A stretch of DNA of 64,000 nucleotides from an uncultured Schaedlerella sp. (GTDB lineage: Bacteria; Bacillota; Clostridia; Lachnospirales; Lachnospiraceae). Position 1 is the stretch's first letter; the number at the start of each line of letters is the position of its first letter. A model generated the notes under the pieces. It was not told the origin of the DNA. It did no database searches and was given only the letters and a program-made list of their open reading frames with translations. Made by a program: the position numbers and the translations under genes. Below, in pieces: positions 34,210 to 45,618 of the stretch. The stretch is taken from positions 1-64,000 of the forward strand of contig CAKSAJ010000010.1 in NCBI GenBank assembly GCA_934435195.1. The letters run 5' to 3'.

Positions 34210-36036
34210 ATGAAAACAAAACGAGAAGATGTTAGAAATATTGCAATTATCGCTCACGTAGACCACGGCAAAACAACTCTGGTCGATGAGCTTTTAAAAC
34301 AAAGCGGTGTATTCCGCGAGAATCAGGAAGTTGCTGAACGTGTCATGGACTCTAATGATATTGAACGTGAGCGTGGAATTACAATCCTGTCAAAAAATAC
34401 TGCTGTATATTATAAAGGAACAAAGATCAATATCATTGACACACCGGGACATGCCGATTTCGGTGGCGAAGTTGAACGTGTATTAAAAATGGTAAATGGT
34501 GTTGTTCTTGTTGTAGACGCATTTGAAGGTGCAATGCCACAGACAAAATTTGTACTCCGTAAGGCATTGGAATTAAATCTTCCGGTTATCGTATGTATCA
34601 ATAAGATTGACAGACCTGAAGCGAGACCTGATGAGGTTATTGATGAGGTTCTGGAACTTTTTATGGATTTGGATGCGTCCGACGAGCAGTTAGATTGTCC
34701 ATTTGTTTATGCATCTGCAAAAGCAGGTATTGCTGTGCTTGATCTTTCTGACGAAGAAAAAGATATGCAACCTTTATTTGAGACTATTATCGATTATATT
34801 CCTGCTCCTGAAGGAGATCCGGAGGCTTCAACTCAGGTTTTGATCAGTACAATTGATTATAATGAATATGTAGGTCGTATCGGAGTCGGTAAAGTAGATA
34901 ACGGAACAATTTCTGTAAATCAGGATGTTGTTGTTGTAAACCATCATGATCCGGACAAACAGCAGAAAGTTAAAATCAGTAAATTGTATGAATTTGATGG
35001 ATTAAATAAAGTAGAAGTGAAAGAAGCTACTATCGGTTCGATTGTTGCTATTTCCGGAATTTCAGATATTTCTATCGGAGATACAATTTGTTCTCCTGAT
35101 AATCCTGTTGCTATCCCATTCCAGAAGATTTCTGAGCCTACAATTTCTATGCAGTTTATCGTAAACGACAGCCCTTTTGCAGGCCAGGAAGGTAAATTTG
35201 TAACTTCCCGTCATCTACGTGATCGTTTACTTCGTGAATTAAACACAGATGTAAGTCTTCGTGTAGAGGAAACAGAAAACGCCGACAGTTTTAAGGTTTC
35301 TGGACGTGGAGAATTGCATTTATCTGTCTTGATTGAAAACATGCGCCGTGAAGGTTATGAATTTGCAGTCAGCAAAGCAGAGGTATTATATAAAACAGAT
35401 GAAAACGGAAAGAAACTCGAGCCTATGGAGCTTGCTTACGTTGATGTGCCGGATGAGTTTACCGGAACAGTTATCGATAAATTAAGCCAGAGAAAAGGTG
35501 AACTCCGCAGCATGGGAATGTCCAATGGCGGGTATACTCGTCTTGAGTTCTCTATTCCAGCTCGTGGATTGATCGGATATCGTGGAGAATTCATGACAGA
35601 TACAAAGGGAAATGGTATCTTAAATACAAGTTTCGAAGGATATGCTCCATATAAGGGTGATATTCAGTATAGAAAACAGGGTTCACTCATCGCTTTTGAG
35701 ACAGGTGAATCTGTAACTTATGGTCTCTACAGTGCTCAGGAACGTGGAACATTATTTATCGGTGCCGGAGAAAAAGTATATTCTGGTATGGTTATCGGAC
35801 AAAATGGTAAGACTGATGATATCGAATTAAATGTATGTAAGACCAAACATCTTACAAACACCCGTTCATCAAGTGCAGATGAAGCACTTCGACTGACACC
35901 GCCTCGTATTTTAAGTCTTGAAGAAGCATTAGACTTTATTGATACAGATGAGCTTCTGGAAGTAACACCAAGTTCACTTCGTATCCGTAAGAAGATTCTT
36001 GATGCAAGAATGCGTAAAAGAAGTAATATAAAATAA
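34210..36036 (+). CDS. typA: TypA/BipA ribosome-associated GTPase
   Basis: The 608-residue translational GTPase resembles EF-G. G1 AHVDHGKTTL, RGITIL in switch 1, G3 DTPGHADF and G4 NKIDRPEARP are present, then beta-barrel, two alpha-beta domains and the TypA-specific C-terminal domain. It affects ribosome assembly at low temperature and stress. I start at the ATG encoding MKTKREDVRN; the in-frame GTG four codons before leaves only a few bases after AGGAAA. Confidence 0.95.
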   Translation: MKTKREDVRNIAIIAHVDHGKTTLVDELLKQSGVFRENQEVAERVMDSNDIERERGITILSKNTAVYYKGTKINIIDTPGHADFGGEVERVLKMVNGVVLVVDAFEGAMPQTKFVLRKALELNLPVIVCINKIDRPEARPDEVIDEVLELFMDLDASDEQLDCPFVYASAKAGIAVLDLSDEEKDMQPLFETIIDYIPAPEGDPEASTQVLISTIDYNEYVGRIGVGKVDNGTISVNQDVVVVNHHDPDKQQKVKISKLYEFDGLNKVEVKEATIGSIVAISGISDISIGDTICSPDNPVAIPFQKISEPTISMQFIVNDSPFAGQEGKFVTSRHLRDRLLRELNTDVSLRVEETENADSFKVSGRGELHLSVLIENMRREGYEFAVSKAEVLYKTDENGKKLEPMELAYVDVPDEFTGTVIDKLSQRKGELRSMGMSNGGYTRLEFSIPARGLIGYRGEFMTDTKGNGILNTSFEGYAPYKGDIQYRKQGSLIAFETGESVTYGLYSAQERGTLFIGAGEKVYSGMVIGQNGKTDDIELNVCKTKHLTNTRSSSADEALRLTPPRILSLEEALDFIDTDELLEVTPSSLRIRKKILDARMRKRSNIK

Positions 36037-36042
36037 TATCTC

Positions 36043-36080
36043 AAAGTGGGCAGTAACTATTCTGTCCACTTTTATTTTTT
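36043..36080 (+). terminator. typA terminator
   Basis: AAAGTGGGCAG (36043-36053) pairs with CTGTCCACTTT (36062-36072, one G-T pair), followed by TATTTTTTT. Confidence 0.8.
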
Positions 36081-36216
36081 TGAGTTTTTTATTTTTTTCA
36101 CTCTTTTTTCAGACAATTTCTCTGTACAATCATCCTGTCATATGTTATAATCCCTATATAAATACAGATGATTTCATTATTTTTCTGTATAATATGAACA
36201 AAAGGAGTTGATTGGC

Positions 36217-36774
36217 ATGAAATTTATTATCAGCGGAAAGAACATCGAGGTAACACCTGGATTAAAAGACACAGTCGAACAAAAATTAGGAAAACTTGAG
36301 AGGTATTTCACTCCTGAAACCGAAATCATTGTAACACTCAGCGTAGAAAAAGATCGTCAGAAGATTGAAGTAACGATTCCTGTAAAGGGAAATATTATTC
36401 GTTCAGAGCAGACAAGCAGCGATATGTATGTATCCATTGACCTTGTAGAAGAAGTGATTGAACGTCAGCTTCGCAAATACAAAAACAAACTGGTAGCAAG
36501 AAACCAGGGTCATCCTACTGCTTCTTCATCAGGCAATAATTTCAAAAAAGAATTTTTTGAATCCGATGATGATTCTTCTGAAACAGATGAAGTTAAGATT
36601 GTACGTACAAAACGTTTTGGAATTAAACCAATGTATCCGGAAGATGCTTGCATCCAGATGGATCTTCTCGGACATAACTTCTTCGTATTTTCCAATGCAG
36701 AAACAGATGAAGTTAATGTTGTATATAAAAGAAAAGATGGTTCTTTCGGTTTGATCGAACCAGAATTTGATTAA
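36217..36774 (+). CDS. hpf: Ribosome hibernation promoting factor, long form
   Basis: This 185-residue protein has an N-terminal ribosome-binding domain (about 1-100, MKFIISGKNIEVTPGLKDTV) and a C-terminal dimerisation domain (about 125-185, RTKRFGIKPMYPEDACIQMDLLGHNFFVF) joined by an acidic linker. The long form dimerises 70S ribosomes into inactive 100S particles. The start ATG is eight bases after AAAGGAG. A TATAAT at 36145-36150 is a candidate -10. Confidence 0.94.
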   Translation: MKFIISGKNIEVTPGLKDTVEQKLGKLERYFTPETEIIVTLSVEKDRQKIEVTIPVKGNIIRSEQTSSDMYVSIDLVEEVIERQLRKYKNKLVARNQGHPTASSSGNNFKKEFFESDDDSSETDEVKIVRTKRFGIKPMYPEDACIQMDLLGHNFFVFSNAETDEVNVVYKRKDGSFGLIEPEFD

Positions 36775-36814
36775 ATTTTAAATGCGTAAGTTTTAAACTT
36801 ACATAGATAAGTTC

Positions 36815-36858
36815 AGAGCAGGAACGATGTTTTAAACCATTTGTTCCTGCTCTGTTTC
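36815..36858. terminator. Bidirectional terminator between hpf and yigZ
   Basis: AGAGCAGGAAC (36815-36825) pairs with GTTCCTGCTCT (36843-36853), with a T-rich end after it. A small 17-bp palindrome GTAAGTTT-T-AAACTTAC lies at 36786-36802. Confidence 0.8.
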
Positions 36859-36878
36859 GTTATAACTCTTTTCAATTT

Positions 36879-37529
36879 TTAATCATCGAATTGAATCATT
36901 TTCCCCTCTACATTTGCAAAACTACACTCTTCTATTCTCTCGACTTCAGTTTGTCCATTTGTCACTTCCGTAATATCACGTTGAAGCAGAATTTCCTCCT
37001 CTTTTGATATATAAACAAAAATCTCTACATTATCTTGATATACTGAGTCTATAATCTGAATTCCTTTTTGTCCCAATAAATATTGAATTTTTCCAAGAGT
37101 GGTATAATCCGTCTGGATTTTCACTTTGTACCCTTGTGTTTTTGTAACAATCGTGCTGGCTGCGATTCCTTCCTGTGCTGCCTGTGTATATGCACGTACC
37201 AGACCACCTGTTCCAAGCAATGTTCCTCCAAAATAACGTGTCACAACAATTAGAACATTATGGATCTCATTTCCTCGTATCACTTCCAGAATAGGTTTTC
37301 CTGCTGTGCCACTAGGCTCACCGTCATCACTACAGCGCTCCTGAACCTGTTCATCTCCGACTACATATGCCCAACAATGATGTCTCGCATCCCAATATTT
37401 CTTCTTGACTTTCTCTAGAATTTGAAGTGCTTCTTCCTCTGAAGAAACTGAAAATATATCTGCAATAAATCTTGATTTTTTTTCAATAATTTCAGCACTG
37501 TTCCCCTGATAGACTATTTTTATATCCAT
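36879..37529 (-). CDS. yigZ: YigZ/IMPACT family protein
   Basis: The 216-residue protein is of the UPF0029/IMPACT family: KKSRFIADIF, HHCWAYVVGD, CSDDGEPSGTAGKPIL, and VVTRYFGGTLLGTGGLVRAY are the diagnostic blocks. Members bind nucleic acids and are linked to translation control (the yeast relative is Yih1), but the bacterial function is not settled. Convergent with hpf and divergent from the PBP gene. Confidence 0.9.
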   Translation of the reverse strand: MDIKIVYQGNSAEIIEKKSRFIADIFSVSSEEEALQILEKVKKKYWDARHHCWAYVVGDEQVQERCSDDGEPSGTAGKPILEVIRGNEIHNVLIVVTRYFGGTLLGTGGLVRAYTQAAQEGIAASTIVTKTQGYKVKIQTDYTTLGKIQYLLGQKGIQIIDSVYQDNVEIFVYISKEEEILLQRDITEVTNGQTEVERIEECSFANVEGKMIQFDD

Positions 37530-37706
37530 TTACCTATAATTGCTCCTTTTTTACCATTTCTCATGGTTTCCATTATACTAAAGCAGAAGAAAACTACAAG
37601 AATTTATTAAAAATTTTTATCTATATATAAACTTTTTATTTTCTACTTTATTTAGAATACTAATTTTGATATAATAGAGACTAATGAATAAAGGAGGAAA
37701 TTATTC

Positions 37707-40274
37707 ATGAATTACGGAAAAAACAATCTTACACGGAGGAAAAAGTCGATCTCCTCGAAGAAAAAGATGAAGAAAAAGCGGGTTTGGGTACGTTTTTTTA
37801 AAGCTCTCCTTATCTGTATTCTTCTTCTCGCGGTAATTGGTGTCGCAGGCGTCGGCATATTTACCAAGAAGATTATCGATAACACTCCAACAGTAACTCC
37901 GGCAGATGTAAAGCCGAGTGCTTTTGTAACCACTGTTGTTGCCGAATCAGATGGTTCTGTTTTGGAAGAATTCAAGCAGTCTGGTTCTAACCGAATTTAC
38001 AAAAATATCGATGAAATTCCGGTTAATCTTGCACATGCTTTTGTAGCAATCGAGGACGAGCGTTTTTACCAGCATAATGGTATCGATTTACGTGGTATTG
38101 CGCGTGCAGCGGTTGTAGGTATCACATCCGGAGACTTTTCGGAAGGTGCCAGTACACTTACACAGCAGTTGATCAAAAACAATGTCTTTCCAAACTTCGT
38201 AGATGAAAAAACATTTTATGATCGTTTAGAGCGAAAGATACAGGAGCAATACCTTGCAATTGCCATCGAAAAGCAAATGTCAAAGGATGAAATTTTGGAA
38301 GCGTATATGAATACGATTAACCTTGGACAAGGTTGTCTTGGTGTTCAGGCCGCTTCAATGCGTTATTTTGGAAAAGATGTTTCACAGCTGACGCTTTCTG
38401 AATGTGCTGTGATTGCCGGTATCACTCAGAACCCAACCGAGTTTGATCCGGTTGTATATCCTGATAATAACTCAAAACGTCGCGACAAAGTTTTGAAGAA
38501 TATGTTAGAACAGGGATATATCACTCAGGATGAATATGACGAGGCAAAAGCAGATCCGGTTTACGAACGTATTCTGCCTAATGCTTCTGCAACTGATACA
38601 ACGCCTTATTCTTATTTCAATGATGATCTGTCTCAACAGATTATCAAAGACTTGATGGAACGAAAAGCTTACACTGAAACGCAGGCTTACAATGCTCTTT
38701 ATAGTGGTGGTCTTACAATTACTTCTACTCAGGATCCTGCAATCCAGCAGATTTGTGATGAAGAAGTTGCAAATGACGCTGTTTATCCTGTTGGAACTGA
38801 ATATGGTGTGGAATATGCAATGACAATTTATCGTGCTGACGGCTCTATTGAAAACTATAGTAAAGAGATGCTTGCTGATTATATTCGAAATGCATGGGGA
38901 CGTGAATATCCACTTATTTATTCTTCCCCGGATGAAGCTTATACTGCTATCAATGAATACAAATCAACATTGAACATTGCCGAAGGGGAAACTGTTGATG
39001 AAAGTATTGATATCACTCCACAGCCACAGGTTTCTGTCGTAGTTATGGAGCAATCTACCGGAAAAGTAAAAGCAATAGTCGGCGGCCGAGGTCAAAAAAC
39101 ATCCAGCCTTTCACTGAATCGTGCAACCGATTCAACGAGACAGCCTGGTTCATGTTTTAAAGTATTATCCACATATGCTCCGGCATTGGATTCAGCCAAA
39201 TATACACTGGCTTCTCCACTTAAGAATGCTGGTCCTTATGTATATTCAGACGGCTCAAAAGCTGAAAACTGGGACAAAGTATATCCGGGAACTTCTACCA
39301 TGCGCTACTCTATCGAGCACTCGATCAACGTTGCCGCATTAAATACAATTACAGATATCGGTCCACAGACAGCATATGATTATTTGCTTAACTTTGGATT
39401 TTCTACTCTGGTAAATTATGACAACGATAACTTCCCTGGAATGACAGATGTTCTGCCTTCTACAGCTTTAGGTGGTATTACACGCGGTGTATATAACATT
39501 GAGTTAACAGCTGCATATGCAACAATCGCAAATAACGGAACTTATATCAAACCAATTTTATATACAAAGGTTGTCGATCACGATGGAAACGTTCTGCTGG
39601 ATAACAGTACTCCTGATTCTCATCAGGTAATCAAGGATTCTACTGCTGCTTTACTGACAAGTGCAATGCAGGATGTAATCAATAAAGGTACCGGTACTGC
39701 TGCTCGTCTGGATGGTATGCCAGCTGCTGGAAAGACAGGTACAACTGAAAAAAGTAATGACTTATGGCTTGCTGCTTATACTCCTTATTACACTGCTTCT
39801 GTATGGGGTGGATACGATTGTAACAAATCAATGGAGAATATTTATAATCAGTCTTGGCACGAGGTAATCTGGAAAAATATTATGACAAGAATTCATGCAG
39901 GACTTCCTTCTAAGGACTTTACAATGCCATCTTCTGTTCAGCAGAAAACGATTTGTACACAGACAGGATATCTGGCAACTTCAAGTTGTCCGTCATTCAC
40001 TGAGTATTTTGCAGAAGGAACCGGTCCGACTCAGAGCTGTGCCGGTCACGTAACATCAAAACCGGCCGATTCGGATAAGACAAAGAAAACAGACGACTCG
40101 GATGAGAAAAACGATGATAATAACAGTTCAACAGACGACAATACATCATCCGGCTCTAATTCAGGTAGTGATTCTTCCAACAGTAATACTCCATCTACCA
40201 CTCCTGGTAGTGATTCTGGCGGAGGCACAACTTCTGGCGGTGATAATTTAGGAACTGATGGTTCTGGCCAGTAA
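37707..40274 (+). CDS. Class A penicillin-binding protein (PBP1a type)
   Basis: The 855-residue bifunctional peptidoglycan synthase has a basic cytoplasmic tail and one membrane helix (about 30-52). The glycosyltransferase domain has VAIEDERFYQHNGID and EGASTLTQQLIKN. The transpeptidase domain has STRQPGSCFK (catalytic Ser, SxxK), SIN and KTGTTE. The last 80 residues are a low-complexity Ser/Asp/Asn/Gly tail that may lie in the wall. AAAGGAGG precedes the ATG. Transcribed alone with a strong terminator. Confidence 0.94.
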   Translation: MNYGKNNLTRRKKSISSKKKMKKKRVWVRFFKALLICILLLAVIGVAGVGIFTKKIIDNTPTVTPADVKPSAFVTTVVAESDGSVLEEFKQSGSNRIYKNIDEIPVNLAHAFVAIEDERFYQHNGIDLRGIARAAVVGITSGDFSEGASTLTQQLIKNNVFPNFVDEKTFYDRLERKIQEQYLAIAIEKQMSKDEILEAYMNTINLGQGCLGVQAASMRYFGKDVSQLTLSECAVIAGITQNPTEFDPVVYPDNNSKRRDKVLKNMLEQGYITQDEYDEAKADPVYERILPNASATDTTPYSYFNDDLSQQIIKDLMERKAYTETQAYNALYSGGLTITSTQDPAIQQICDEEVANDAVYPVGTEYGVEYAMTIYRADGSIENYSKEMLADYIRNAWGREYPLIYSSPDEAYTAINEYKSTLNIAEGETVDESIDITPQPQVSVVVMEQSTGKVKAIVGGRGQKTSSLSLNRATDSTRQPGSCFKVLSTYAPALDSAKYTLASPLKNAGPYVYSDGSKAENWDKVYPGTSTMRYSIEHSINVAALNTITDIGPQTAYDYLLNFGFSTLVNYDNDNFPGMTDVLPSTALGGITRGVYNIELTAAYATIANNGTYIKPILYTKVVDHDGNVLLDNSTPDSHQVIKDSTAALLTSAMQDVINKGTGTAARLDGMPAAGKTGTTEKSNDLWLAAYTPYYTASVWGGYDCNKSMENIYNQSWHEVIWKNIMTRIHAGLPSKDFTMPSSVQQKTICTQTGYLATSSCPSFTEYFAEGTGPTQSCAGHVTSKPADSDKTKKTDDSDEKNDDNNSSTDDNTSSGSNSGSDSSNSNTPSTTPGSDSGGGTTSGGDNLGTDGSGQ

Positions 40275-40294
40275 TTTATTCTAAAAATAATACA

Positions 40295-40342
40295 AAAAAG
40301 AAATCCGGCAAAGGCATATTCCCTTGTCGGATTTCTTTTTTA
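40295..40342. terminator. Bidirectional terminator between the PBP gene and hprK
   Basis: AAAGAAATCCGGCAA...TTGTCGGATTTCTTT makes a long stem (one G-T pair) with T-runs on both strands, serving the convergent genes. Confidence 0.88.
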
Positions 40343-40354
40343 TTTCATTTAATA

Positions 40355-41284
40355 CTATCTGTTCTTTGCAAGATTCTCCTGCACTCTCTTATAAAGCTCC
40401 TGCGCTGCGTTATATCCCATCTGTTTTTGTCTATGGTTGACAGCTGCTGATTCTACTATAATAGCAAGATTACGTCCCGGACGAATCGGAATATTATGGC
40501 ATACCACTTTATTTCCAAGGAATTCTGTATAACTTTCTTCAAGTCCTAAACGATCATATTCTTTTTCTCTGCTCCAGTCTTCTAAAGTAATGACCAAATC
40601 AATATTCTGCGTTTCACGTACACTTTGAACACCAAACATAGATTTTACATCCACGATACCAATACCTCGAAGCTCGATAAAATGTCTTGTAATATCCGGT
40701 GCTGAACCTACAAGTGTCTCATCACTTACTCTACGAATCTCCACCACATCATCTGTCACGAGACGATGTCCACGTTTGATCAGCTCCAGCGCAGCCTCGC
40801 TTTTTCCTATACCACTCTCGCCCATAATCAAAACACCGACACCATAAACATCCACCAATACTCCATGAATAGAAATACATGGTGCAAGTTTTACATTCAT
40901 CCAACGAATCAATTCTGCCATAAATCCAGATGTCTGTTTTTCTGTCTGAAAAATCGGAATGTCCTGTTTCGATGCTTTTTCGATAAGCTCCTTATCCGGC
41001 TCCAGATTTCTGCTATATACAATACAAGGAACTTTATATGACACCAATTCATCGTATATTTTTATTTTTCTTTCATAATCTAAAGTCTGCAAATACGTAT
41101 ATTCCACGTATCCGATAATCTGCACACGATCCGAATCAAAATGATCAAAGAAACCGGATAGCTGTAACGCCGGTCTGTTTACTTCCGGAATACTTACCTC
41201 TTTTCCTTTCAATTCAACTGTTGGTGTCAGATTTTTTAACTCCATTTTTTCTGCTAATTCACTTAATTTCACACCATGTCCCAT
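40355..41284 (-). CDS. hprK: HPr kinase/phosphorylase
   Basis: This 309-residue enzyme phosphorylates Ser46 of HPr and removes the phosphate, setting carbon catabolite control with CcpA. The P-loop GESGIGKSEAALEL (near 154) and the HPrK signature around LRGIGIVDVKSMFG are present, and the N-terminal domain is normal. The start ATG follows GAGGAG. uvrC lies upstream on the same strand, 87 bases away. Confidence 0.96.
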   Translation of the reverse strand: MGHGVKLSELAEKMELKNLTPTVELKGKEVSIPEVNRPALQLSGFFDHFDSDRVQIIGYVEYTYLQTLDYERKIKIYDELVSYKVPCIVYSRNLEPDKELIEKASKQDIPIFQTEKQTSGFMAELIRWMNVKLAPCISIHGVLVDVYGVGVLIMGESGIGKSEAALELIKRGHRLVTDDVVEIRRVSDETLVGSAPDITRHFIELRGIGIVDVKSMFGVQSVRETQNIDLVITLEDWSREKEYDRLGLEESYTEFLGNKVVCHNIPIRPGRNLAIIVESAAVNHRQKQMGYNAAQELYKRVQENLAKNR

Positions 41285-41371
41285 AACTTTTCTCCTCTTC
41301 TAGCTATTATTTTCATTCATTTTTACTGTAGTCTTTGGACTTTTTAGCTTTGCTTTGTATCTATTTTAACA

Positions 41372-43222
41372 CTAATGAAAAAATTTGTATACAGATTCTG
41401 CTGCCTTTTCATTCATTGATGGTATTTGAGCTAATTCTTCAACTGTTGCAGCTTTAATTGCCTCCAGGCTGACAAATTCTCGCATTAAACTCTTTCTTCT
41501 TGAAGGTCCGATTCCTTCAATATCGTCTAATATTGAATGTACCTGTCCTTTTCCTCTCAATTGTTTATGATATTCGATTGCAAATCGGTGCGCCTCATCT
41601 TGAATTCGCGTAATCAAACGAAATGCTTCTGAAGAACGGTCAATTGTAATCTCTTCGTTTTGAAAATAAAGTCCTCTTGTTCTATGATGATCATCTTTGA
41701 CCATTCCACATACCGGAATATTCAAATGAAGCGCATCTAAAACCTCTAATGCAATATTTACCTGTCCTCTTCCTCCATCCATTAAGATTAAATCCGGAAA
41801 TACTGTGAACCCGCCTACTTCTTTGCTTTCTTCTTTTTCTTTCAGGCCATGCATGAATCTTCTTGTCAGAACCTCTCGCATACTTGCATAATCATCTGCA
41901 CCTTTTACACCTTTAATCTTAAACTTGCGATAATCATTCTTCTTTGGTTTCCCACGTTCATAAACAACCATCGAACCTACCGATTCAAACCCATTTGTAT
42001 TTGAAATATCATATGCTTCCATGCGATAAATATCCTGCACTCCAATTAACTTTTCGATTTCCTTTACAGCACCGATTGTCCGTCCTTCTTCTCTTTTAAG
42101 ACGTTCCTTATCTTTAGCAAGAACCATTTTTGCATTATTTTCTGCCAGTTCCACCATCTTTTCCTTTGTCCCTTTTTTAGGGACAAGAATAGATACCTTA
42201 GCACCACGCTTTGCAGAAAGCCACTCTTCAAGTAAACTACTATCCTCCAGCACTTCCTGGACCATTAAAACGCTTGGAATAAATGGCGTTCCTGCATAAT
42301 ACTGCTTGATAAAACTATCTATAATATTTGTCTTTAATTCATCCTGCTGAATTTTTAAATAAAAATGATCGCGCCCGATCAGTCGTCCGCCACGTATAAA
42401 AAATACTTGCACAACAGCATCTTCCTTATCTGTTGCCACAGCCAGAATGTCTCTATCCTCCCAACTGCTGTCCGTAATTTTTTGTTTCTGTGCAATTTTA
42501 TTCACACTATTCAACAGTTCTCTATATTCTATTGCTTTCTCAAATTCCATTTCTTCTGATGCCTTAAACATTTTTTCTTCCAGCTCTTTTTGAATCGGTG
42601 CATAATTCCCTCCCAAAAAGCGCAATACTTCCGATATTGATTTTCCATATTCTTCTTGTGATATATACCCCTGGCAAGGTGCATCACACTGCTTAATATG
42701 ATAATTTAAGCAAGGTCTTTCTTTTCCTATATCCTTTGGAAGACTTCTATTACAGCTTCGTATATGATATAACTTATGCAATAATTCAATTGTATCTCTT
42801 ACTGCCTGACTACTTGTAAATGGTCCAAAATACTTTGCTTTATCCTTCAACATCTTCCGTGCCAGCATAACTCTTGGATATGGCTCGTTTGTTGTAACTT
42901 TTATAAATGGATATGCCTTATCATCCATCAGCATCGTATTATATTTCGGATGATGTTCTTTAATCAAATTACACTCTAAAACCAGTGCTTCCAATTCAGA
43001 ATCTGTTACGATATATTCAAATCTACGGATATGTGTAACCATTTGTTCAATTTTTACACTTTTATTCCGACTGCTTTGAAAATATTGACGCACACGATTT
43101 TTCAGGCTGATGGCTTTCCCCACATATATAATGTGATCCTTTTCATCATGCATCAAATAGACGCCCGGCTTACCGGGTAATTTCTTTAATTCTTCCTCTA
43201 TATTAAAATTCTGTTCCGGCAT
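41372..43222 (-). CDS. uvrC: UvrC, excinuclease subunit
   Basis: The 616-residue nuclease of nucleotide excision repair has an N-terminal GIY-YIG domain ([18 protein letters not shown], about 20-40), the UVR motif near 205-240, the RNase H-like second nuclease domain (AYDISNTNG and [10 protein letters not shown]) and helix-hairpin-helix motifs at the C terminus. It makes both incisions. hprK follows after a short gap and ftsH is upstream, separated by a terminator. Confidence 0.96.
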   Translation of the reverse strand: MPEQNFNIEEELKKLPGKPGVYLMHDEKDHIIYVGKAISLKNRVRQYFQSSRNKSVKIEQMVTHIRRFEYIVTDSELEALVLECNLIKEHHPKYNTMLMDDKAYPFIKVTTNEPYPRVMLARKMLKDKAKYFGPFTSSQAVRDTIELLHKLYHIRSCNRSLPKDIGKERPCLNYHIKQCDAPCQGYISQEEYGKSISEVLRFLGGNYAPIQKELEEKMFKASEEMEFEKAIEYRELLNSVNKIAQKQKITDSSWEDRDILAVATDKEDAVVQVFFIRGGRLIGRDHFYLKIQQDELKTNIIDSFIKQYYAGTPFIPSVLMVQEVLEDSSLLEEWLSAKRGAKVSILVPKKGTKEKMVELAENNAKMVLAKDKERLKREEGRTIGAVKEIEKLIGVQDIYRMEAYDISNTNGFESVGSMVVYERGKPKKNDYRKFKIKGVKGADDYASMREVLTRRFMHGLKEKEESKEVGGFTVFPDLILMDGGRGQVNIALEVLDALHLNIPVCGMVKDDHHRTRGLYFQNEEITIDRSSEAFRLITRIQDEAHRFAIEYHKQLRGKGQVHSILDDIEGIGPSRRKSLMREFVSLEAIKAATVEELAQIPSMNEKAAESVYKFFH

Positions 43223-43296
43223 TCGTTTTTTTCACCTCTCTCATCTCCAAATTTTTCTTCTGAGCAGAATGTACCAGGTAATATAATTTCTTATGT

Positions 43297-43330
43297 AAAA
43301 AAAGCAGGGATAAACTCATCCCCGCTTTTT
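43297..43330 (-). terminator. ftsH terminator
   Basis: AAAAAGCAGGGAT pairs with ATCCCCGCTTTTT (one mismatch) and has T-tracts on both strands. It starts one base past the ftsH stop. Confidence 0.82.
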
Positions 43331-43331
43331 A

Positions 43332-45413
43332 CTACTCTTCTGTCACATCTGTATTATCAGCTTCTGCATTTTCTGTCGGTTTCATCACAATTCTGTCTTC
43401 TTTCTTTTCTTGTGACTCTTCTGGTTCAGGGATTCCCTTCACTTCACGGAAAATCTTCATGAATTCTTTTCCTGTGATGGTTTCTTTCTCAATCAAAAAT
43501 GCCGCGATTTTATCCAAAGCTTCTCTATTCTCAGTCAACAATGATTTTGCCTCATCATAAGCTTTCTTCAGCATCTCCATAACTTCTTTATCTATCTCTG
43601 CAGCCGTTGCTTCTCCACAATTCATGACCGCACGGCCATCCAAATATCTGTGCTGCACGGATTCCAGACCGATCAAACCAAATTTTTCAGACATACCATA
43701 CTGCGTGATCATTGCTCTTGCAATCTTCGTAGCCTGCTCTATATCATTAGATGCTCCTGTTGTAACGGTATCAAAAACAATTTCCTCTGCCGCACGACCT
43801 GCCAATGCACCTACAAGCATTGCCTCTAATTCTTTCTTTGTATTCAAGAATTTCTCTTCTTCCGGTGTTTGCATTACATATCCAAGAGCTCCCATCGTTC
43901 TAGGCACGATCGTAATTTTCTGAACCGGCTCTGCATCTTTTTGAAGAGCACTCACCAACGCATGTCCGACTTCGTGATATGAAACAATTCGGCGTTCCTC
44001 GTTGCTCATAATTCTGTCTTTTTTCTCTTTTCCGACCAGAACTACTTCAACTGCTTCAAATAAATCTTTCTGACTTACAACCTGACGGCCATGCTTAACC
44101 GCATTGATCGCAGCCTCATTGATCATATTGGCAAGATCCGAACCAACTGCTCCGGATGTAGCCAATGCGATTGCTTCCAAATCAACAGTCTCATCCATCT
44201 TAACATCTTTTGAATGTACTTTTAAAATCTCCACACGACCTTTCAAATCCGGTTTATCAACAATGATTCTTCGGTCGAAACGTCCTGGTCTTAAAAGTGC
44301 CGGATCCAGCACTTCCGGTCTATTTGTTGCTGCTAAAAGCAAAAGGCCTTTATTTGTATCAAATCCATCCATCTCCGCCAAAAGCTGATTCAATGTCTGC
44401 TCGCGTTCATCATTACCGCCGCCCATCGCTGTATCACGGCTTTTACCAATCGCATCAATCTCGTCAATAAACACAATACATGGTGCCATCTGCTGAGCCT
44501 GTTTAAACAAATCTCGTACTCTGGATGCTCCTACACCGACATACATCTCTACAAAAGCAGAACCTGATAACGAGAAAAATGGAACCTTCGCCTCTCCTGC
44601 AACAGCCTTGGCAAGCAAAGTCTTACCCGTTCCCGGAGGTCCTACAAGCAATGCTCCTTTTGGAAGTTTTGCTCCGATACCCGTATACTTACCTGGATTA
44701 TGCAGGAAATCAACTACTTCCTGTAAAGACTCTTTTGCTTCATCTTCACCTGCAACATCCTGGAATGTCACTCCTGTTTCTTTCTCCACATATACTTTTG
44801 CATTGCTCTTGCCTATTCCCATCATACCGCCGCCTTTGGTCATGCGTTTCATAAGGAAATTAAACAATATCATAAGTAATACAATCGGAAGAATTACTGT
44901 TACAAACATTTCAAATATGATAGAAGACATTGTATCAGGAATTTCCTGCTCATAGTCTACCCCGGCATTATATAAACGTTCCGGCAGTGAATCATCATTC
45001 ACTATCCCCGTATAATAATCCGGTTCTTTCGTATTCTCCATATCACTTTCTGAAACACCAAGCTGCTTTGCCAGATCATCTGCCAAGTCTTGTGCTTCCT
45101 GTAATGTACTGTTCTCATTTGTCGCAGAGTCTGTCGAACTCTGTGCAGTACCGTCATCATCCAGCTCTTCTTTTACTGATACTCCATCTTTTAATGTAAT
45201 ATAAATTCTTGATGAGCTGATTTTGACTTTATCAACTTTTCCATCATCTACCATTTTCAGAAATTTATAATAGCTGATCTCCTGCGGATTCTTATCCTGC
45301 ATCAATGAATACAGCCCCATTACAACAAAAATAGCCAGTAAGGTGGTAATTATGATCACACTCCATCCCTGCCGGTTATTTCTAGGCTTATTGTTATTAT
45401 TTTGATTATCCAT
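43332..45413 (-). CDS. ftsH: FtsH, membrane-bound ATP-dependent zinc metalloprotease
   Basis: The 693-residue hexameric membrane protease has an N-terminal helix (about 18-38), an extracytoplasmic domain that is unusually rich in Ser, Asp and Thr (about 85-150) and a second helix near 165-190. The AAA+ module has [24 protein letters not shown] and the SRH, and the zinc site is HEVGH. I start at the ATG encoding MDNQNNNN, eight bases after AGGAGG. An upstream in-frame start would add 19 residues without a ribosome-binding site. Confidence 0.95.
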   Translation of the reverse strand: MDNQNNNNKPRNNRQGWSVIIITTLLAIFVVMGLYSLMQDKNPQEISYYKFLKMVDDGKVDKVKISSSRIYITLKDGVSVKEELDDDGTAQSSTDSATNENSTLQEAQDLADDLAKQLGVSESDMENTKEPDYYTGIVNDDSLPERLYNAGVDYEQEIPDTMSSIIFEMFVTVILPIVLLMILFNFLMKRMTKGGGMMGIGKSNAKVYVEKETGVTFQDVAGEDEAKESLQEVVDFLHNPGKYTGIGAKLPKGALLVGPPGTGKTLLAKAVAGEAKVPFFSLSGSAFVEMYVGVGASRVRDLFKQAQQMAPCIVFIDEIDAIGKSRDTAMGGGNDEREQTLNQLLAEMDGFDTNKGLLLLAATNRPEVLDPALLRPGRFDRRIIVDKPDLKGRVEILKVHSKDVKMDETVDLEAIALATSGAVGSDLANMINEAAINAVKHGRQVVSQKDLFEAVEVVLVGKEKKDRIMSNEERRIVSYHEVGHALVSALQKDAEPVQKITIVPRTMGALGYVMQTPEEEKFLNTKKELEAMLVGALAGRAAEEIVFDTVTTGASNDIEQATKIARAMITQYGMSEKFGLIGLESVQHRYLDGRAVMNCGEATAAEIDKEVMEMLKKAYDEAKSLLTENREALDKIAAFLIEKETITGKEFMKIFREVKGIPEPEESQEKKEDRIVMKPTENAEADNTDVTEE

Positions 45414-45618
45414 TCTGTTCCTCCTAAAGTCCACTGTTATCATTATAAATTCCACAAACTTATAAATCAATAAAAAAATAGTGAAAATATTGTAAACAAC
45501 AGCAATTATATAGTATACTATAGTATGTAGGATTTTTTCTTGTTACTTTTTGTCACAAAATGTAAGGAATCTTCCTATCAAGAAAAATCAATGTCATTAT
45601 ATATAAAGAGAGGTCAAC

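Noticed and set aside
34015..34266. Minus-strand reading frame between the SSB-like gene and typA
   Set aside because: It overlaps the typA start and promoter, has no ribosome-binding site and reads like low-complexity A/T translation.
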